From: Acidobacteriaceae bacterium
Lineage (GTDB): Bacteria; Acidobacteriota; Terriglobia; Terriglobales; Acidobacteriaceae
Direction: 5' to 3'
Length of the DNA: 15,647 bases
NCBI GenBank assembly: GCA_031296355.1
Contig: JARLFX010000169.1
Coordinates: 1-15,647 of the forward strand
Below, in pieces: positions 7,290 to 15,179 of the stretch (its first letter is position 1; each line of letters begins with the position of its first letter). A program made the translations under genes and the position numbers. The notes under the pieces were generated by a model. It saw only the letters and a list, made by a program, of their open reading frames with translations. It was not told the DNA's origin and made no database searches.

Positions 7290-7311
7290 GCCTGAGAAAC
7301 TTCACTCAGGC
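7290..7311 (-). repeat. stem-loop in rpsN-rpsH spacer
   Basis: A perfect 7-bp inverted repeat, GCCTGAG (7290-7296) with CTCAGGC (7305-7311), encloses an 8-nt loop. The transcript loop reads TGAAGTTT and so carries the AAGTTT motif that recurs in other spacers of this window. Neither side has a terminator U-run. A second, bulged hairpin lies at 7241-7258 (CTTCG/CGAAG). Confidence 0.6.
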
Positions 7312-7346
7312 GAAAATTGTTTTGCCCGCAGCGCGAGCGTATGCAC

Positions 7347-7532
7347 TTACCAGCTGGACTTGACGACGCCTGGAATCTCGCCCTTGAGCGCCAGCGAGCG
7401 GAAGCACAGACGGCAGACGCCGAACTTGCGCAGGAAGGCGCGCGGACGGCCGCAGAGCTGGCAGCGGTTATGCTGGCGGCTCTTGAACTTGGGCTTGCGT
7501 GCGTCTTTCACTCTCTTTGCAGTTGTTGCCAT
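7347..7532 (-). CDS. rpsN: 30S ribosomal protein S14, zinc-binding short form
   Basis: S14 is in the 30S head and contacts the A-site region late in assembly. This is the 61-residue type Z form (often called rpsZ), not the ~100-residue zinc-free form. The zinc ribbon is complete with Cys24, Cys27, Cys40 and Cys43 (CQLC and CRLC). The end [18 protein letters not shown] is a family hallmark. The ATG at 7532 has only a weak GAGAAAAG upstream. It lies between rplE (54 nt) and rpsH (130 nt), the normal spc position. Confidence 0.97.
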   Translation of the reverse strand: MATTAKRVKDARKPKFKSRQHNRCQLCGRPRAFLRKFGVCRLCFRSLALKGEIPGVVKSSW

Positions 7533-7586
7533 GATCTTTTCTCACTCTCTGTAGTGCAATCTCAAACTTGTTTGCTACGGCGCTGC

Positions 7587-8138
7587 TTAGGCTGCGCCGA
7601 CGCGGAAGGGCATACCGAAGGCCTTGAGCAGCGAGCGCGCATCATCATCCGACTGTGCGGTCGTCACGATGGTCACGTTCATACCCTTGGTCTTGTCGAC
7701 CTTCGAATAATCGATCTCGGCGAAGAGCAGCTGATCGCGCAGGCCGAGCGTGTAGTTACCGCGGCCGTCAAAGCTCTTTGGTGAGACACCGCGGAAGTCG
7801 CGCACGCGCGGCAGAGCGATGGAGATCAGGCGGTCCAGGAACTCGTACATCACGTCGCCGCGCAGAGTTACCATTGCACCGATGGGCATGCCTTCACGCA
7901 GCTTGAAGGCCGCGATGGACTTCTTCGCCTTGGTGATGATCGGCTTCTGGCCGGCGATGGCGCCGAGATCGGCGATCAGCGGATCCATGATCTTCACATT
8001 CTGTGTGGCTTCACCCAAGCCCATGTTGATGACGATCTTTTCGATCTTCGGCACGGCCATGGTGTTGGTGAGGCCGAGCTCCTTCTGCAGCGAGCTCTTG
8101 ATCTCTTTGTTGTACTTCTCGTTTAGTCGTGATGCCAT
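7587..8138 (-). CDS. rplE: 50S ribosomal protein L5
   Basis: L5 binds 5S rRNA in the central protuberance and touches S13 and the P-site tRNA. The 183 residues match the usual ~180. Visible blocks are [16 protein letters not shown] (residues 29-44), [32 protein letters not shown] and [19 protein letters not shown], then the C-terminal [17 protein letters not shown]. The ATG at 8138 fits the family, with a weak GAGAAAAG as ribosome binding site. It lies 93 nt after rplX and 54 nt before rpsN. Confidence 0.98.
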   Translation of the reverse strand: MASRLNEKYNKEIKSSLQKELGLTNTMAVPKIEKIVINMGLGEATQNVKIMDPLIADLGAIAGQKPIITKAKKSIAAFKLREGMPIGAMVTLRGDVMYEFLDRLISIALPRVRDFRGVSPKSFDGRGNYTLGLRDQLLFAEIDYSKVDKTKGMNVTIVTTAQSDDDARSLLKAFGMPFRVGAA

Positions 8139-8231
8139 TGTCTTTTCTCTTTTCTCACGGTCCCGGAGTGGGTTGAACCCGTCTACCGTTACGTGGGGTG
8201 ATCCCTTGTTACAGTTTTGATTTCTAAACTC

Positions 8232-8558
8232 TTACTTCTTGCTGGCGATGGCCTGGCCGTTGCTCTTGGCGATGCGGACCTTGGTGTCGCCTTCCTTCTT
8301 GAATCCTGCGCGGCTGCGCTTTCCTTCTGAGTCGAGCAACATCACGTTCGAGATGTGGATCGGCGCTTCCTGCTCTGCAATGCCGCCCTTGATGTTCTTC
8401 TGCGGGTTCGGCTTCACATGCTTCTTCACCATCATCACGTGCTCAACCAGGATGCGGTTCTTGTCTGCGATGACGCGGAGAACGCGGCCCTGCTTGCCCT
8501 TGTCTTTGCCCGCGATCACTTCAACGCGGTCGTTACGCTTGATCTTGATACCTGCCAT
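8232..8558 (-). CDS. rplX: 50S ribosomal protein L24
   Basis: L24 is an assembly initiator of the large subunit and later sits at the peptide tunnel exit, near SecY. The 108 residues begin MAGIKIKRNDRVEVIAGKDKGK with an N-terminal KOW motif (about residues 10-37), followed by NRILVEHVMMVKKHVKPN and the conserved EAPIHISNVMLLD. The ATG at 8558 has a strong GGAGGAG six bases upstream. It is 69 nt after rplN and 93 nt before rplE. Confidence 0.98.
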   Translation of the reverse strand: MAGIKIKRNDRVEVIAGKDKGKQGRVLRVIADKNRILVEHVMMVKKHVKPNPQKNIKGGIAEQEAPIHISNVMLLDSEGKRSRAGFKKEGDTKVRIAKSNGQAIASKK

Positions 8559-8627
8559 AGTGTTCTCCTCCTCGGCGATCTATTGCAGCGGAGCCGGAAT
8601 CCGCCTGGTGTTGCTGTTGAACCGGAA

Positions 8628-8999
8628 CTAGATGACTTCCGGCGCGAGGGAAACGATCTTCAGAAACTTCTTGTCGCGCAGTTCGCGGGCCACAGGGCCA
8701 AAGACGCGGGTTCCGACCGGCTCGCCGGCGTCGTTGATCACGACAGCGGCATTCTGGTCGAAGCGGATGTATGTACCGTCGCGACGGCGATACTCCTTGT
8801 GCGTACGCACGATCACTGCCTTCACTACCTTGCCCTTCTTCACGGTACCGTCGGGTGAAGCTTCCTTCACCGCAGCGGTAACCACGTCGCCGAGGCCAGC
8901 CTTTTTGCCGAGTCCGCCGCCCAGCGGCAGGATGACCTGCAGCTTGCGCGCGCCGGAGTTGTCGGCCACATCAAGAATCGTACGCATTTGAACTGCCAT
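8628..8999 (-). CDS. rplN: 50S ribosomal protein L14
   Basis: L14 is a beta-barrel protein at the subunit interface that forms bridges to 16S rRNA and, in other bacteria, is the docking site of the silencing factor RsfS. The 123 residues start [19 protein letters not shown]. They include [41 protein letters not shown] and [20 protein letters not shown], all diagnostic. The ATG at 8999 has AGGAG six bases upstream. It opens the spc block, 78 nt after rpsQ. Confidence 0.98.
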   Translation of the reverse strand: MAVQMRTILDVADNSGARKLQVILPLGGGLGKKAGLGDVVTAAVKEASPDGTVKKGKVVKAVIVRTHKEYRRRDGTYIRFDQNAAVVINDAGEPVGTRVFGPVARELRDKKFLKIVSLAPEVI

Positions 9000-9018
9000 A
9001 TCGAGCTCCTATCCGTTC

Positions 9019-9070
9019 GCGGCAGCGCACTGCGCTTGGCCGCGGTCCAAAACCATCCGCCCTGAGGCGG
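9019..9070 (-). repeat. two adjacent stem-loops between rpsQ and rplN
   Basis: Hairpin one (9057-9070) is a perfect 5-bp CCGCC/GGCGG with a 4-nt loop, 7 nt after the rpsQ stop. Hairpin two (9019-9043) has an outer GCGG/CCGC stem around an inner AGCGC-ACT-GCGCT stem (9024-9036). They fill most of the 78-nt junction between the S10 and spc blocks. No U-run is present, so readthrough is likely. Confidence 0.55.
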
Positions 9071-9077
9071 TAAAACT

Positions 9078-9407
9078 TTACGCGACGACTACGTCGTCCT
9101 TCACATCAGGAAGAGTGGCCAGCGCCGAGCGCCGGACGATCTCTTCAAGCTGCCAACGCTTCAACTTGCTCAGCGGGCGGGTCTCGCGGATACGAACTAC
9201 GTCGCCGATGCGGGCAGAGTTCTGCTCGTCGTGCGCATAGAACTTCTTGTTCGACTTCATCACGCGCTTGTACTTGGGATGAGCCTTGCGCATCTCGATC
9301 TCGACCACAATAGTCTTCTGCATCTTGGTCGAAACCACGACGCCGACCTTCTCGTTGCGATGGCCAGCGGCCTCGGTGGTTGCTTTCACTGCGGTTGCTT
9401 CTGCCAT
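9078..9407 (-). CDS. rpsQ: 30S ribosomal protein S17
   Basis: S17 is an OB-fold protein binding 16S rRNA helices 7 and 11 early in assembly. The 109 residues are longer than the typical 80-90. About 18 Ala/Thr-rich residues precede the fold, and a short acidic tail (DVKDDVVVA) follows. The core [36 protein letters not shown] and [18 protein letters not shown] is clear. The ATG at 9407 has AAGGA seven bases upstream inside the end of rpmC. Only 3 nt separate it from the rpmC stop, one of the few tight junctions here. Confidence 0.97.
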   Translation of the reverse strand: MAEATAVKATTEAAGHRNEKVGVVVSTKMQKTIVVEIEMRKAHPKYKRVMKSNKKFYAHDEQNSARIGDVVRIRETRPLSKLKRWQLEEIVRRSALATLPDVKDDVVVA

Positions 9408-9410
9408 GGC

Positions 9411-9716
9411 TTATTCCTTCTCCGCTTTCTTAGCGGCTGTCTTCTTGGCGGCTGCCGGCTTCTTCGCCTTGGCGGCCTTGGCCACGGGCTCTGCCGCGGG
9501 CTTCGCTGCGCGTACCGCCTGGACGATGCCCAGTTCGCGCTGCCGCGCAATGGTCTTGATGCGGGCGATATCCAGCTTCAGCGTGCGCAGCTTCTTGATG
9601 CCCTCATTGTTGCCGAGGCTCTTCTGGAAGCGCAGGCGGAACAATTGCTCCGCCGACTGCTGCTCCTGCTGCTTCAGCTCCGCGTCACTCAAACTAATCA
9701 GCTTATCGAGTTCCAT
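9411..9716 (-). CDS. rpmC: 50S ribosomal protein L29 with Ala/Lys-rich C-terminal tail
   Basis: L29 lies at the peptide tunnel exit beside L23, where SRP, trigger factor and the translocon dock. Residues 1-68 form the usual helical hairpin (ELDKLISLSDAELKQQEQQ, then FRLRFQKSLGNNEGIKKLR and ARIKTIARQRELG). Residues 70-101 are an added tail of Ala, Lys and Pro. Total length is 101 residues against the usual 63-70. The ATG at 9716 has AAGGA about nine bases upstream. The tail encodes the ribosome binding site of rpsQ at its end. Confidence 0.95.
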   Translation of the reverse strand: MELDKLISLSDAELKQQEQQSAEQLFRLRFQKSLGNNEGIKKLRTLKLDIARIKTIARQRELGIVQAVRAAKPAAEPVAKAAKAKKPAAAKKTAAKKAEKE

Positions 9717-9733
9717 ACTCTTCTTTCCTTCAA

Positions 9734-9753
9734 GCCACGCTTGTTGCCGTGGC
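9734..9753 (-). repeat. stem-loop in rplP-rpmC spacer
   Basis: A perfect 6-bp inverted repeat, GCCACG (9734-9739) with CGTGGC (9748-9753), has an 8-nt loop and lies just upstream of the rpmC ribosome binding site. It could hide or space that site, which is inference. Confidence 0.5.
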
Positions 9754-9773
9754 GATGACTAAACTTGCAGAAC

Positions 9774-10205
9774 TTACTTTGCAGCCACAACCTTCACATC
9801 GTGGCGCTGCACAAAGATGGTCTTGAGCGGCAGCTTGTGGGCGGCCAGACGCATTGCTTCCTTGGCGACGTCGGGCGTTACGCCCTCCATCTCAAAGAGC
9901 AGCTTGCCGGGACGAACCACGCAGACCCAGTGGTCTGGCGCGCCCTTACCTTTACCCATACGGGTTTCGGCAGGCTTCTTGGTAATCGGCTTGTCCGGGA
10001 ACAGACGGAGCCAAACCTTACCGCCACGCTTGATGAAACGCGTCATCGCGATACGGCTCGCTTCGATCTGGCGGTCGGTGATATATCCGCACTCGAGCAC
10101 CTTGAGACCGTAGTCACCAAAGGCCAGCTCGGATCCGCGCCACGCTTTGCCGCACATGCGGCCGCGCTGCTGTTTGCGGTACTTAACTTTCTTGGGCATC
10201 AACAT
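9774..10205 (-). CDS. rplP: 50S ribosomal protein L16
   Basis: L16 sits next to the peptidyl-transferase centre and helps position the A-site tRNA acceptor arm. The 143 residues begin [16 protein letters not shown], matching the MLxPK start of the family, so the ATG at 10205 is preferred over the one two codons later. Other blocks are [38 protein letters not shown] and [14 protein letters not shown], the last holding the basic loop near the catalytic centre. GGAG lies about eight bases upstream of the start. It is 44 nt after rpsC. Confidence 0.98.
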   Translation of the reverse strand: MLMPKKVKYRKQQRGRMCGKAWRGSELAFGDYGLKVLECGYITDRQIEASRIAMTRFIKRGGKVWLRLFPDKPITKKPAETRMGKGKGAPDHWVCVVRPGKLLFEMEGVTPDVAKEAMRLAAHKLPLKTIFVQRHDVKVVAAK

Positions 10206-10249
10206 ATAACAAACTCCAGCTCAATCTTTTTGTACTTCTAGTGCTCGGC

Positions 10250-10921
<672 letters not shown>

Positions 10922-11014
10922 ATCGCTTCCTTCATCCTCTCCGGCTGTTGAGCAACCGGCTCATTGCAAATCTATTGACTGCGTACTGCCAAACTCACTG
11001 CTGCAAAAACTCGT

Positions 11015-11566
11015 TTACTCTTCAGACTTCTTCGGAGCGGCTGCTTTCTTCCGGGCCGCCGTGGCAGTCTTCGCCTCGGCTCCCTTGGTCGCGCCCTTGG
11101 TTCCGGGCTTGCCGGCAGCCTTGCGGGCTGCGGGCTTTGCAACTGCCTCCACTACTGCCGGAGCAGCTGCTTCCGCCTTCAACGTCTCGGGCGACTTCTT
11201 CTCCGCGATCGTGACGATGATGTGTGCCGTGCGGCGCTGGTAGCGGAACGCGCGGCCCATTGGGGCAGGGCGGATACGCTTGGCGCGCGGGCCTTCGTTG
11301 GCAATCGCGGTCTTGACGTAGAGGTTATCCACGTCAACATCCAGGCCGCGCTCGTCTGACAGGTGCTTTGCGTTGGCCACGGCCGACTGCAGAACCTTCT
11401 CGACAATCGGCGCAACGCGCTTCTGCGTGAAGTGGACGGTGTTCAAAGCATTCTCCACGCGGAGGCCCTTAATCATGTCCAGCACGAGCTTCGCCTTCTG
11501 CGGGCTGGTGCGCTGAAACTTCGCTTCGGCGCGGAACTCATTCGTATTTACTGTTGCCTGTGCCAT
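11015..11566 (-). CDS. rplV: 50S ribosomal protein L22 with long C-terminal tail
   Basis: L22 lines the polypeptide exit tunnel with a long beta-hairpin and reaches the solvent side near the exit. Residues 1-122 are the normal protein: RTSPQKAKLVLDMIKGLRVE, then AVANAKHLSDERGLDVD and the hairpin/strand RIRPAPMGRAFRYQRRTAHI. Residues 123-183 form an added tail of about 60 residues rich in Ala, Lys, Pro and Thr, against the usual total of ~110-120. The ATG at 11566 has AAGGA seven bases upstream. A GTG directly before it is not needed. It lies 93 nt after rpsS. Confidence 0.96.
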   Translation of the reverse strand: MAQATVNTNEFRAEAKFQRTSPQKAKLVLDMIKGLRVENALNTVHFTQKRVAPIVEKVLQSAVANAKHLSDERGLDVDVDNLYVKTAIANEGPRAKRIRPAPMGRAFRYQRRTAHIIVTIAEKKSPETLKAEAAAPAVVEAVAKPAARKAAGKPGTKGATKGAEAKTATAARKKAAAPKKSEE

Positions 11567-11659
11567 CACTCAATCCTTCGTGCCTAAAACTGCACTCTCG
11601 AAACTTGAACTGCAAAACTCACTGTGCCGCCGCGCAAAGCAACCGCCCGCGCGAAGCAC

Positions 11660-11950
11660 CTAACCCTTCGGCTTGGTCGTTGTCTCGGCAGCCTTCGCGG
11701 AGTGACCGCGGAACTGCCGCGTAGCCGCGAACTCGCCCAGCTTGTGGCCAACCATGTTCTCCGTCACGTAAACCGGGATGAACTTGCGCCCGTTGTGCAC
11801 GGCAATGGTGTGGCCAACCATGTCGGGGTGGATGGTGGAGCGGCGCGACCAGGTGCGCAGCACCTTTTTGTCATTTGCCGCGTTCATCACATTGATCTTC
11901 GTCATCAAATGCCCGTCAATAAACGGGCCCTTCTTCGTGGAACGTGCCAT
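11660..11950 (-). CDS. rpsS: 30S ribosomal protein S19
   Basis: S19 pairs with S13 in the 30S head and forms bridge B1a to the large subunit. The 96 residues carry [19 protein letters not shown], then [20 protein letters not shown] and [20 protein letters not shown], with the basic end RQFRGHSAK, all typical. The ATG at 11950 has GGAG eight bases upstream. It lies 48 nt after rplB and 93 nt before rplV. Confidence 0.98.
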   Translation of the reverse strand: MARSTKKGPFIDGHLMTKINVMNAANDKKVLRTWSRRSTIHPDMVGHTIAVHNGRKFIPVYVTENMVGHKLGEFAATRQFRGHSAKAAETTTKPKG

Positions 11951-11998
11951 CAGTCAAACTCCGTAACGCTAAACTTGCTGAAAACCTTCTGAAACTGC

Positions 11999-12823
11999 TT
12001 ACTTGCTGCGGCGGTTGACGATGAATACATCGGTCCGCTTATTGTTGCGAGTCTTGTAACCGCGCGTCGGCTTGCCCCACGGCGTCACAGGGTGACGACC
12101 GCCAGAGGTCTTGCCTTCACCGCCGCCGTGCGGGTGATCGACCGGGTTCATGGAGACACCGCGGTTGGCCGGGCGAATGCCCTTCCAGCGGTTGCGTCCA
12201 GCCTTACCGATGGTGACGTTCTCGTGGTCGGTGTTGCCGACCTGGCCGATCGTCGCCATGCAGTCCACCAGCACCTTGCGGGTCTCGCCGGAGGGAAGCT
12301 TGAGCAGAGCATAATCGCCCTCTTTGGCGACCAGGTTGACCTGTGCGCCGGCCGAGCGCGCCATCTGTGCACCCTTACCGGGACGCAGCTCGATGTTGTG
12401 CAGGATCGTACCGGTCGGAATGTTCTTCAGCGGCAGCGCGTTGCCGACCAGGATGTCGGCCTCGGGGCCGGACATGATCTTCTGGCCAACCTTCAGGCCA
12501 ATCGGCTGAATGATGTAGCGCTTCTCGCCGTCCGCATAGCTGATGAGTGCGATGCGCGAGCTGCGGTTCGGATCGTATTCGATCGTCGCCACGGTGCCCG
12601 GGATACCGAACTTGTCACGCTTGAAGTCAATGAGGCGAAGCTTCTGCTTATGCCCGCCGCCCTGGTGGCGGATGGTCATGTTGCCGGCGCTGCTGCGGCC
12701 GCCGGTACGCTGCTTCACACCCAACAACGGCTTGTACGGCTTGTCCGTCGTGATGTCGTCGTTGACCAGCGTTGTCTTGAAACGCAGTGTCGGTGTAATC
12801 GGTCTAAATGTTTTAATCGGCAT
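11999..12823 (-). CDS. rplB: 50S ribosomal protein L2
   Basis: L2 is a primary 23S rRNA-binding protein required for subunit association and for peptidyl-transferase centre assembly. The 274 residues match the family length. The N-terminal OB-like part has [19 protein letters not shown], the SH3-like part has [20 protein letters not shown], and the C-terminal block [19 protein letters not shown] holds the conserved His230, equivalent to E. coli His229. The basic tail [18 protein letters not shown] is intact. The ATG at 12823 has AAGGG about ten bases upstream. It lies 90 nt after rplW. Confidence 0.98.
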   Translation of the reverse strand: MPIKTFRPITPTLRFKTTLVNDDITTDKPYKPLLGVKQRTGGRSSAGNMTIRHQGGGHKQKLRLIDFKRDKFGIPGTVATIEYDPNRSSRIALISYADGEKRYIIQPIGLKVGQKIMSGPEADILVGNALPLKNIPTGTILHNIELRPGKGAQMARSAGAQVNLVAKEGDYALLKLPSGETRKVLVDCMATIGQVGNTDHENVTIGKAGRNRWKGIRPANRGVSMNPVDHPHGGGEGKTSGGRHPVTPWGKPTRGYKTRNNKRTDVFIVNRRSK

Positions 12824-12837
12824 CGTCTTATTTCCCT

Positions 12838-12869
12838 TGCCCGCCCACAGCGCTCTGCGCTATCGGGCA
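12838..12869 (-). repeat. two-tier stem-loop in rplW-rplB spacer
   Basis: An outer 6-bp stem TGCCCG/CGGGCA (12838-12843 with 12864-12869) encloses an inner 5-bp stem AGCGC-TCT-GCGCT (12849-12861), with an asymmetric internal loop. The outer stem ends just before the AAGGG used by rplB, so it could affect that start. The inner hairpin resembles those at 9024-9036 and 6706-6719. Confidence 0.55.
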
Positions 12870-12913
12870 CCTGCAAATTTTTCTAAAACTGTTCCCTGAT
12901 CCCTATTCGTTGC

Positions 12914-13207
12914 TTAGAGATTGTTGACGTAGTCCGGCATCTTCTCACCGGCCTTCAGGCGTACATACGCCTTCTTCCAGTCGGGGCGGTAGCCGGCGAA
13001 CTGGCCGCGGCGGCGCTCCTTGCCTTCCACGTTTGCGGTACGAATCGTTGCCACTTTGACCTTGAACAGGGTCTCCACGGCCTTCTTCACTTCTGTCTTG
13101 GTCGCGGTCGGAGCCACCTCAAATACCAGGGTGCCTTCCGTTTCCTTCACGGTCAGTCCCTTTTCGGTGATCAGCGGCCGACGAATGACGCTATAGAGAT
13201 TCGACAT
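12914..13207 (-). CDS. rplW: 50S ribosomal protein L23
   Basis: L23 lies at the tunnel exit and is the main docking site for trigger factor and SRP. The 97 residues start MSNLYSVIRRPLITEKG and show the family pattern EVKKAVETLFKVKVATIRT, with GKERRRGQFAGYRPDWKKAYV and the short end VNNL. The ATG at 13207 directly follows the rplD stop (TAAATG, no gap). A full AAGGAGGT sits seven bases upstream inside rplD, the best Shine-Dalgarno in the window. Confidence 0.98.
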   Translation of the reverse strand: MSNLYSVIRRPLITEKGLTVKETEGTLVFEVAPTATKTEVKKAVETLFKVKVATIRTANVEGKERRRGQFAGYRPDWKKAYVRLKAGEKMPDYVNNL

Positions 13208-13885
13208 TTATGCGACCTCCTTCTGCGCGGCGAGCCGGCGCTTGGATACGGACTTCTTGAGCACTTCCTGCAGCGAGGAGAGCGCATCCTGCGAGAAGAT
13301 GGCGCTGTCGTGGCGCAGCAGATCGTAGGGATGAACCTCAGAGCTGAGCACCAGATCCACACCCTGCAGATTGCGCGAACCGAGATACAACGCATCGGTC
13401 AGCTTCTGCGAGCTCTCCACCAGCAGCGCGGTGCGCTTGGCGTCAAGCTTGTTCAGCGCGGTGCGGTAGTTCTTGGTCTTGGCTTCAGCCACTTCGAGCG
13501 TGTCAACCACAATCAGCTTGCCGTCGGCCAGCTTGGTGGCGAGAGCGGAGCGCAACGCACCCAGAAGCTTCTTCTTGGGGAACGCGTACTCGTAGCTGCG
13601 CGGCTGCGGTCCGTGAACCGTACCACCACCACGCCAGAGCGGAGTGCGGATGGAACCGACGCGTGCGCGACCGGTGCCCTTCTGCTTCCACAGTTTCTTG
13701 CCTGCGCCCGAGACCAGCTTGCGGTTCTTGGTTGCGGCCGTACCCTGCCGCAGGGCTGCGCGGTAGTGCTTCACCGCCTCCCACATCAGCGGCTCATTGA
13801 TCACGCTCGCTGCGAAGACCTCGTCAGCCAGATCAAACTGGCCGCTCTTGGTCCCATCGAGTTTGACTACATCAATCTTTGCCAT
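13208..13885 (-). CDS. rplD: 50S ribosomal protein L4
   Basis: L4 binds 23S rRNA domain I and reaches into the exit tunnel. In E. coli it also represses the S10 operon by acting on the leader of rpsJ. The 225 residues start MAKIDVVKLDGTKSGQ. They carry the tunnel loop KLWKQKGTGRARVGSIRTP (about residues 64-82), followed by LWRGGGTVHGPQPR, and end with NLQGVDLVLSSEVHPYDLL and a basic tail. The ATG at 13885 has AAGGA only two bases upstream. A TTG 13 codons earlier lacks any site. It abuts rplW without a gap. Confidence 0.97.
   Translation of the reverse strand: MAKIDVVKLDGTKSGQFDLADEVFAASVINEPLMWEAVKHYRAALRQGTAATKNRKLVSGAGKKLWKQKGTGRARVGSIRTPLWRGGGTVHGPQPRSYEYAFPKKKLLGALRSALATKLADGKLIVVDTLEVAEAKTKNYRTALNKLDAKRTALLVESSQKLTDALYLGSRNLQGVDLVLSSEVHPYDLLRHDSAIFSQDALSSLQEVLKKSVSKRRLAAQKEVA
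13215..13222 (-). promoter_or_regulatory. Shine-Dalgarno of rplW inside the rplD end
   Basis: AAGGAGGT is an eight-base match to the 16S rRNA 3' end, seven bases before the rplW ATG and within the last codons of rplD. It implies that L4 translation and L23 initiation share the same mRNA segment. Confidence 0.85.
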
Positions 13886-13902
13886 CGTCCTTCTCTTTTC
13901 AT

Positions 13903-13920
13903 GCCGCACACTGCAGCGGC
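13903..13920 (-). repeat. stem-loop in rplC-rplD spacer
   Basis: A perfect 5-bp inverted repeat, GCCGC (13903-13907) with GCGGC (13916-13920), has an 8-nt loop and lies 10 nt upstream of the rplD AAGGA. Confidence 0.45.
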
Positions 13921-13954
13921 TCAAACTTATCTGCTCTACGCCATCTACCCGGAA

Positions 13955-14680
13955 CTACTTCTTCTTGGGAGATGCCTTCTTGGAAGCCTTCAGCGGATCG
14001 ACCGTACCGGAGCCGGCGAATCCACGGCGCTCGCGCGGCGGCGACTTCGCCTTGGAGATGTACACGTAACCGTCACGCGCACCCGGTACTGCGCCTTCCA
14101 CCATCAGCAGGCCCTCTTCCACATCGATACCGCGGATGCGAAGATTGCGAACCGTGACCTGCTCCGCGCCCATGTGGCCAGGCATACGCTGACCGGGAAA
14201 CACGCGCGAAGGAAAGCTCGATGCACCGATAGAACCCTGCACCTGGAACATGTGGCCGTGGGCCTTGGGGCCGCCGCCGAAACCGTGACGCCGTACAACA
14301 CCGGCGAATCCGCGGCCCTTGGAGGTGCCGATTACATCGACGTACTTCTCGTCCGAGAAGATGTCGACCAGAATCTGATCGCCAGCCTTCACGTCGCTCG
14401 CCGTGCCGTCAGCCGACTCAAGCGTAAACTCCCTTACCAGGCGAACCGGGGGGACGTTGGACTTGGCAAAGTGGCCAGTCATCGGCTTGTTGATCTTGCT
14501 CGCCTTCACGAACTCCACCAAGCCAACCTGCGCGGCGTCGTAGCCGTCGCGGGCTGCGGTCTTGAGCTGCGTAATCACGCAGGGACCCGCCTTCAGCACG
14601 GTGATCGGGTGGACATCGCCACGCTCGTCGAACACCTGCGTCATACCAATCTTCTTGCCAATCAATCCTGTAACTGCCAT
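13955..14680 (-). CDS. rplC: 50S ribosomal protein L3
   Basis: L3 is an assembly initiator of the large subunit, and its extension reaches the peptidyl-transferase centre. The 241 residues begin MAVTGLIGKKIGMTQVFDE. They include GRGFAGVVRRHGFGGGPKAHGH (split by the usual loop, about 122-143), SIGASSFPSRVFPGQRMPGH (150-169) and LLMVEGAVPGARDGYVYI. A ~30-residue basic tail (212-241, ending KKASPKKK) exceeds the usual 205-215 length. His169 stands where E. coli has Gln150, the residue methylated by PrmB. The ATG at 14680 has AGGA four bases upstream. It is 95 nt after rpsJ. Confidence 0.98.
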   Translation of the reverse strand: MAVTGLIGKKIGMTQVFDERGDVHPITVLKAGPCVITQLKTAARDGYDAAQVGLVEFVKASKINKPMTGHFAKSNVPPVRLVREFTLESADGTASDVKAGDQILVDIFSDEKYVDVIGTSKGRGFAGVVRRHGFGGGPKAHGHMFQVQGSIGASSFPSRVFPGQRMPGHMGAEQVTVRNLRIRGIDVEEGLLMVEGAVPGARDGYVYISKAKSPPRERRGFAGSGTVDPLKASKKASPKKK

Positions 14681-14775
14681 AGCTTCCTCTCCTCATCATG
14701 CGCAGAACGCACTGTAGGTGTTGCTGGGTTGTAGCTTCTGCATGCCTTACGGCCTGCGTTCCTTCTAAAAGCTCT

Positions 14776-15093
14776 TTACTTCTGAACCGTCTTGATCTCG
14801 ACGTCGACGCCTGCCGGCAGATCGAGCTTCATCAGCGCGTCCACCGTCTGCTGCGTCGGCTCCAGGATGTCGATCAGCCGTTTGTGCGTGCGGATCTCAA
14901 ATGCTTCGCGCGACTTCTTGTCGACGTGCGGCGAACGCAGCACGCAATACTTGTTCTTCATCGTCGGCAGCGGAATCGGGCCTGCAACCTGTGCGCCGGT
15001 ACGCTTCGCCGTGTCCACGATCTCACCAGTGGACGTGTCCAGGATGCGAGAGTCGTACGCCTTCAACCGAATTCGAATTCTCTGACCAGCCAT
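14776..15093 (-). CDS. rpsJ: 30S ribosomal protein S10 (NusE)
   Basis: S10 is part of the 30S head and also serves with NusB and NusG in transcription antitermination and transcription-translation coupling. The 105 residues include [16 protein letters not shown], then [20 protein letters not shown] and [20 protein letters not shown] with the long loop that reaches the decoding region. The ATG at 15093 has AGGA seven bases upstream. It follows tuf by 86 nt, a spacer with a 12-bp stem-loop. It is the first gene of the S10 block, 95 nt before rplC. Confidence 0.98.
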   Translation of the reverse strand: MAGQRIRIRLKAYDSRILDTSTGEIVDTAKRTGAQVAGPIPLPTMKNKYCVLRSPHVDKKSREAFEIRTHKRLIDILEPTQQTVDALMKLDLPAGVDVEIKTVQK

Positions 15094-15141
15094 GTGCTTT
15101 TCCTATCTCAACCAAACTTGGTATTGCCAAACTTTTTTGGT

Positions 15142-15173
15142 GCGCAGCGAAGAACATACGCTCTTCGCTGCGC
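15142..15173 (-). repeat. 12-bp stem-loop between tuf and rpsJ
   Basis: GCGCAGCGAAGA (15142-15153) pairs perfectly with TCTTCGCTGCGC (15162-15173) around an 8-nt loop, 6 nt after the tuf stop. On the transcript it is followed by ACCAAAAAAG, not by U residues, so it is not a textbook intrinsic terminator. An attenuator, mRNA processing site or 3'-end stabiliser for tuf are possible roles. This is the longest perfect stem I found in the window. Confidence 0.65.
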
Positions 15174-15179
15174 CCCGAA

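Noticed and set aside
11015..11193. L22 tail as a frameshift artefact or fused gene
   Set aside because: The tail stays in frame, keeps a basic Ala/Lys composition like the L29 tail, and ends at a normal stop before a normal spacer.
13886..13924. rplD starting at an upstream TTG (13924)
   Set aside because: There is no ribosome binding site, and the 13 extra residues would run through the spacer hairpin. MAKIDVV fits the family start.
13310..14734. A 474-codon open frame on the + strand opposite rplC and rplD
   Set aside because: It crosses two certain genes and their spacer, has no recognisable domain, and is explained by the GC-rich third positions of the minus-strand genes.
15142..15173. 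Intrinsic terminator of tuf
   Set aside because: The stem is strong, but neither strand has a U-run directly after it, so it is recorded as a stem-loop only.
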